This document shows, one piece after another, positions 6,143 through 7,693 of a stretch of DNA of 7,693 nt (position 1 is its first letter; every line of letters begins with the position of its first letter). A model generated the notes under the pieces. It searched no databases and was not told where the DNA came from. It saw nothing but the letters and a program-made list of their open reading frames with translations. The stretch comes from Bacillota bacterium. Lineage in GTDB: Bacteria > Bacillota_E > Sulfobacillia > Sulfobacillales > Sulfobacillaceae. Location: positions 1-7,693 of the forward strand of contig JAKADJ010000098.1 in assembly GCA_021820645.1 (NCBI GenBank), in the 5' to 3' direction. The position numbers were made by a program, and so were the translations under genes.

Positions 6143-6171
6143 ATGTTAGCAACGTCGGTATCGTCACACAA
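6143..6171 (-). promoter_or_regulatory. Candidate promoter of the 75-aa membrane protein gene
   Basis: On the minus strand TTGTGT (6171-6166) is followed after exactly 17 nt by TAACAT (6148-6143). The -35 matches weakly and the -10 fairly. Transcription would start just before the ribosome binding site, giving a very short leader. The same TAACAT -10 is proposed for the solute-binding protein gene. Confidence 0.35.
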
Positions 6172-6517
6172 ATATTTCAAATCCTTTATGGTGATCGGGG
6201 TGACGTGTCCCGTGTTCCGGTTCACTCAACTCTCTTCGGCAGACGGCGTTTGGGTCCGAACCAGCCACACTGGGCACCAATTTGGCTATTGAAGAAGTAC
6301 GCTGCGATTAGTGTCCGTCCCGATCCGCTGGACTTCGGGCAAACAGACATTGGCCCATTCAGGGATTCTCTGAAAGGTACGGCGGAAGGTTGGCGAATAA
6401 TTCCCGCTATCGCCGGCCAAGAAATACCATCCCGGGCCCGATGCCCTGCCCGCTTCCGCCCATTCTGTTTGGATCTCTCGGCACATTATAGGGATCCAGA
6501 CATATCTCCTCGTCAAA
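6164..6517 (-). pseudogene. Probable decayed gene remnant, family unknown
   Basis: One minus-strand frame reads protein-like from 6517 down to a stop at 6166-6164, but three in-frame stops interrupt it: TAG at 6409-6407, TGA at 6361-6359 and TAA at 6310-6308. Readable parts are DEEICLDPYNVPRDPNRMGG, a Gly-rich GSGQGIGPGMVFLGRR, RELFANLPPYLSENP and SIAKLVPSVAGSDPN. A neighbouring frame just upstream (VTITLVEEL, about 6555-6530) could be its displaced continuation. I cannot name the family. An alternative 87-codon open frame (6549-6286) in another register has no ribosome binding site and an Arg-rich composition typical of a shadow frame. The remnant is judged by composition only and could be chance. 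Confidence 0.3.
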
Positions 6518-6623
6518 GTTCTTCTACGAGCGTAATAGTCACAGGCCATCTTAGACAGCTGATTTTAAAATCACCGCGCAACCTTCGTCGGGCAATCTAT
6601 CCCTAACCGACGAGCGAATCTTC

Positions 6624-6652
6624 TCGACAGGGCTTGCATTTATTTGTATGAT
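6624..6652 (+). promoter_or_regulatory. Vegetative promoter of the marR-type gene
   Basis: TCGACA (6624-6629, 5 of 6 to TTGACA) and TATGAT (6647-6652, 5 of 6 to TATAAT) are separated by exactly 17 nt. This is the best consensus promoter in the window. Its -10 is buried in the palindrome at 6644-6656, so bound repressor would shut it off. Confidence 0.8.
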
Positions 6653-6656
6653 ACAC
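6644..6656. promoter_or_regulatory. MarR operator, copy 1 (autoregulation)
   Basis: TTGTATGATACAC is a 13-bp palindrome with a central G at 6650 and one mismatch at the last base. It covers the whole -10 of the marR-type promoter. Its near-perfect twin lies upstream of the transporter gene at 7126. Size and A/T-rich dyad form fit MarR-family operators. Confidence 0.75.
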
Positions 6657-6682
6657 ATTGCTTGTTGAGGGGAGGCACGCTA

Positions 6683-7102
6683 GTGGAGCGCGATCAAGTC
6701 GCAGCAATTGAGTACCAAATTGCCATCTTTATCCGCCGGGCGATTTTGTCCTCGCAGCGATCCAGCAATTTGGACCGCTCGGCCTATCTCCTGCTCCGCC
6801 AGTTGGACGAGCGTGGGCCACTAGGCGTCAAAGACCTCGCACATGAGTTCCACCTGGATGTCTCCACCGTGAGTCGACAAGCCACCTCGTTAGAGAAAAA
6901 AGGTTGGGTTGAGCGGATTCCCGACCCTACCGACCATCGGGCAGCCAGCCTCATCATTACCGGGTCCGGACGCGAGGTACTCGAACGGGAAAAAGACCGG
7001 CGGGCACACCTCTATGAACAACTTTTGCGGAGTTGGTCACCCGAAGAACTGGAGGTATTCTCACGACTTCTATCCCGACTCAACCAAACCTTCCTCGATT
7101 AG
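6683..7102 (+). CDS. MarR-family transcriptional regulator
   Basis: A 139-aa winged-helix repressor. GTG at 6683 is chosen because GGGGAGG (6669-6675) lies 7 nt upstream; the earlier in-frame TTG at 6644 falls inside the promoter. Residues 5-30 form the N-terminal dimer helix, 47-74 the helix-turn-helix with recognition helix VSTVSRQATSLEKKGW (60-75), 79-92 the wing with the conserved D-x-x-D-x-R pattern (DPTDHRAASL, 81-90), and 95-138 the C-terminal dimer helices. No cysteine is present, so a thiol redox switch of the OhrR type is excluded. A phenolic or drug-like ligand, as in classic MarR, is plausible but not shown. Palindromes before this gene and before the downstream MFS gene indicate that it represses both. 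Confidence 0.95.
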   Translation: MERDQVAAIEYQIAIFIRRAILSSQRSSNLDRSAYLLLRQLDERGPLGVKDLAHEFHLDVSTVSRQATSLEKKGWVERIPDPTDHRAASLIITGSGREVLEREKDRRAHLYEQLLRSWSPEELEVFSRLLSRLNQTFLD

Positions 7103-7125
7103 CCTAATTTTTTTGCCGTTTTTAA

Positions 7126-7138
7126 TTGTATGATACAA
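7126..7138. promoter_or_regulatory. MarR operator, copy 2 (transporter control)
   Basis: TTGTATGATACAA is a perfect 13-bp palindrome centred on G7132, identical to copy 1 at 12 of 13 positions. It lies 16 nt before the transporter start and contains TATGAT (7129-7134), which could be a -10, though the -35 position (AATTTT, 7106-7111) is poor. It could regulate a second promoter or act as a roadblock to readthrough from the marR-type gene. Confidence 0.78.
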
Positions 7139-7154
7139 GGAAGAGGGGACCTCT

Positions 7155-7693
7155 TTGCACAGTGCCGAACTAGAACAACCTCTGGAGCAGGTAGGCTTCT
7201 TTAACCAGCCCATGGCCGTTTGGGCGGTCGCATTCGCCTGCGTGATTGCCTTCATGGGATTAGGCCTGGTCGATCCCATTTTGCCGCTCATTGGCCGACA
7301 GCTTCATGCCACTCCCTCGCAAGTGGAATTGCTGTTCACCAGCTACAACGCCGTCATGGCCATCGCGATGCTCATTACCGGCGTCGTTTCCACCCGGCTC
7401 GGTTCCAAAGGCACCATTCTCATCGGACTCGCCATCATCGTCACCTTCTCGTTCCTCGCGGGCCATTCGAACTCCATCGCCGAAATTGTCGGCTTCCGGG
7501 CGGGATGGGGCCTGGGCAACGCGGTTTTCATTGCCACCGCCCTGGCTGCCATTGTAGCCGTGGGCCGCGGGGGCACGGCGCAAGCGGTCATTTTGTACGA
7601 GGCCGCCTTGGGCCTTGGCATCTCCGTCGGCCCGCTTCTCGGGGGCACCTTGGGCAGTATTAGCTGGCGCGGGCCTTTCTACGGGGTGACAGC
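7155..7693 (+). CDS. MFS transporter, probable drug efflux, 3' end outside window
   Basis: The first 179 codons of a major facilitator protein; full members have about 400-480 aa. The start is TTG at 7155, with GAGGGG (7143-7148 region) 6 nt upstream. After a polar 18-residue N-terminus, hydrophobic helices lie at about 20-46, 57-79, 86-103, 108-134 and 144-168, five of the expected twelve or fourteen. The helix 2-3 loop VVSTRLGSKG (77-86) is a degenerate MFS motif A lacking the usual Asp. GLGISVGPLLGG (153-164) is motif C, the G-x-x-x-G-P-x-x-G-G pattern of drug/H+ antiporters, which supports export rather than uptake. D40-P41 in helix 1 is also common in this group. It follows the MarR-type gene by 52 nt with its own operator copy, a typical repressor-efflux pair. 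The substrate is unknown. Confidence 0.92.
   Translation, partial: MHSAELEQPLEQVGFFNQPMAVWAVAFACVIAFMGLGLVDPILPLIGRQLHATPSQVELLFTSYNAVMAIAMLITGVVSTRLGSKGTILIGLAIIVTFSFLAGHSNSIAEIVGFRAGWGLGNAVFIATALAAIVAVGRGGTAQAVILYEAALGLGISVGPLLGGTLGSISWRGPFYGVT

Noticed and set aside
5920..6606. A 228-codon plus-strand open frame
   Set aside because: It starts inside and antisense to the 75-aa membrane protein gene, has no ribosome binding site, and its product is rich in Arg, Pro and Ser with no domain, as expected of a shadow frame.
7220..7663. A His/Arg-rich 147-codon plus-strand frame and its antisense partners at the right end
   Set aside because: They lie over the MFS gene, whose own frame encodes clear transmembrane helices and motif C but is open at the window edge.
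1..7693. CRISPR arrays, tRNA or rRNA genes, transposases, toxin-antitoxin pairs, phage genes
   Set aside because: I looked for direct repeats with spacers, tRNA T-arm motifs, rRNA core words and transposase motifs and saw none.

Overview
The window looks like a stretch of a Gram-positive (Bacillota-type) chromosome with moderately high GC. Pointers are strong GGAGG-type ribosome binding sites, GTG and TTG starts, a lipoprotein solute-binding protein, and a HemQ-type coproheme decarboxylase of the kind used in the monoderm haem pathway. An acidophilic or thermophilic Sulfobacillus-like host would fit, but that is an inference from style and not something the sequence proves.

Left part (1-3500): a probable oligosaccharide, perhaps beta-glucan, utilisation locus. 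A family-5 ABC solute-binding lipoprotein (minus strand, 3' end outside the window) diverges from a ROK-family repressor gene (plus strand). The 186-bp gap between them carries overlapping promoters facing both ways and a candidate operator dyad. The ROK gene ends at a good intrinsic terminator. It is followed by a GH16 endo-beta-glucanase with an export signal and an intact E-x-D-x-x-E catalytic motif. The implied logic is that the enzyme cuts glucan outside the cell, the lipoprotein captures the fragments, and the ROK protein senses them or their products and controls uptake.

Middle (3501-4323): a single hemQ/chdC gene with its own extended -10 promoter. It keeps all the family's catalytic and haem-binding residues that can be checked.

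Right-centre (4324-6620): a low-coding, decaying zone. It holds a segment rich in hairpins with one weak T-box-like match, a GNAT acetyltransferase pseudogene broken by a one-base deletion and a nonsense codon in its acetyl-CoA loop, and two further minus-strand gene remnants. One apparently intact 75-aa two-helix membrane protein with an ideal ribosome binding site sits among them.

Right end (6621-7693): a MarR-family repressor gene followed by the start of an MFS transporter gene that runs off the window. Nearly identical 13-bp palindromes (TTGTATGATACAA and a one-mismatch copy) lie upstream of each. This is the classic arrangement of an autoregulated repressor controlling an efflux pump.

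I found no CRISPR array, tRNA, rRNA, intact insertion sequence or clear new multi-gene system. The most useful observations are the shared MarR operators, the divergent promoter, and the pseudogene lesions.
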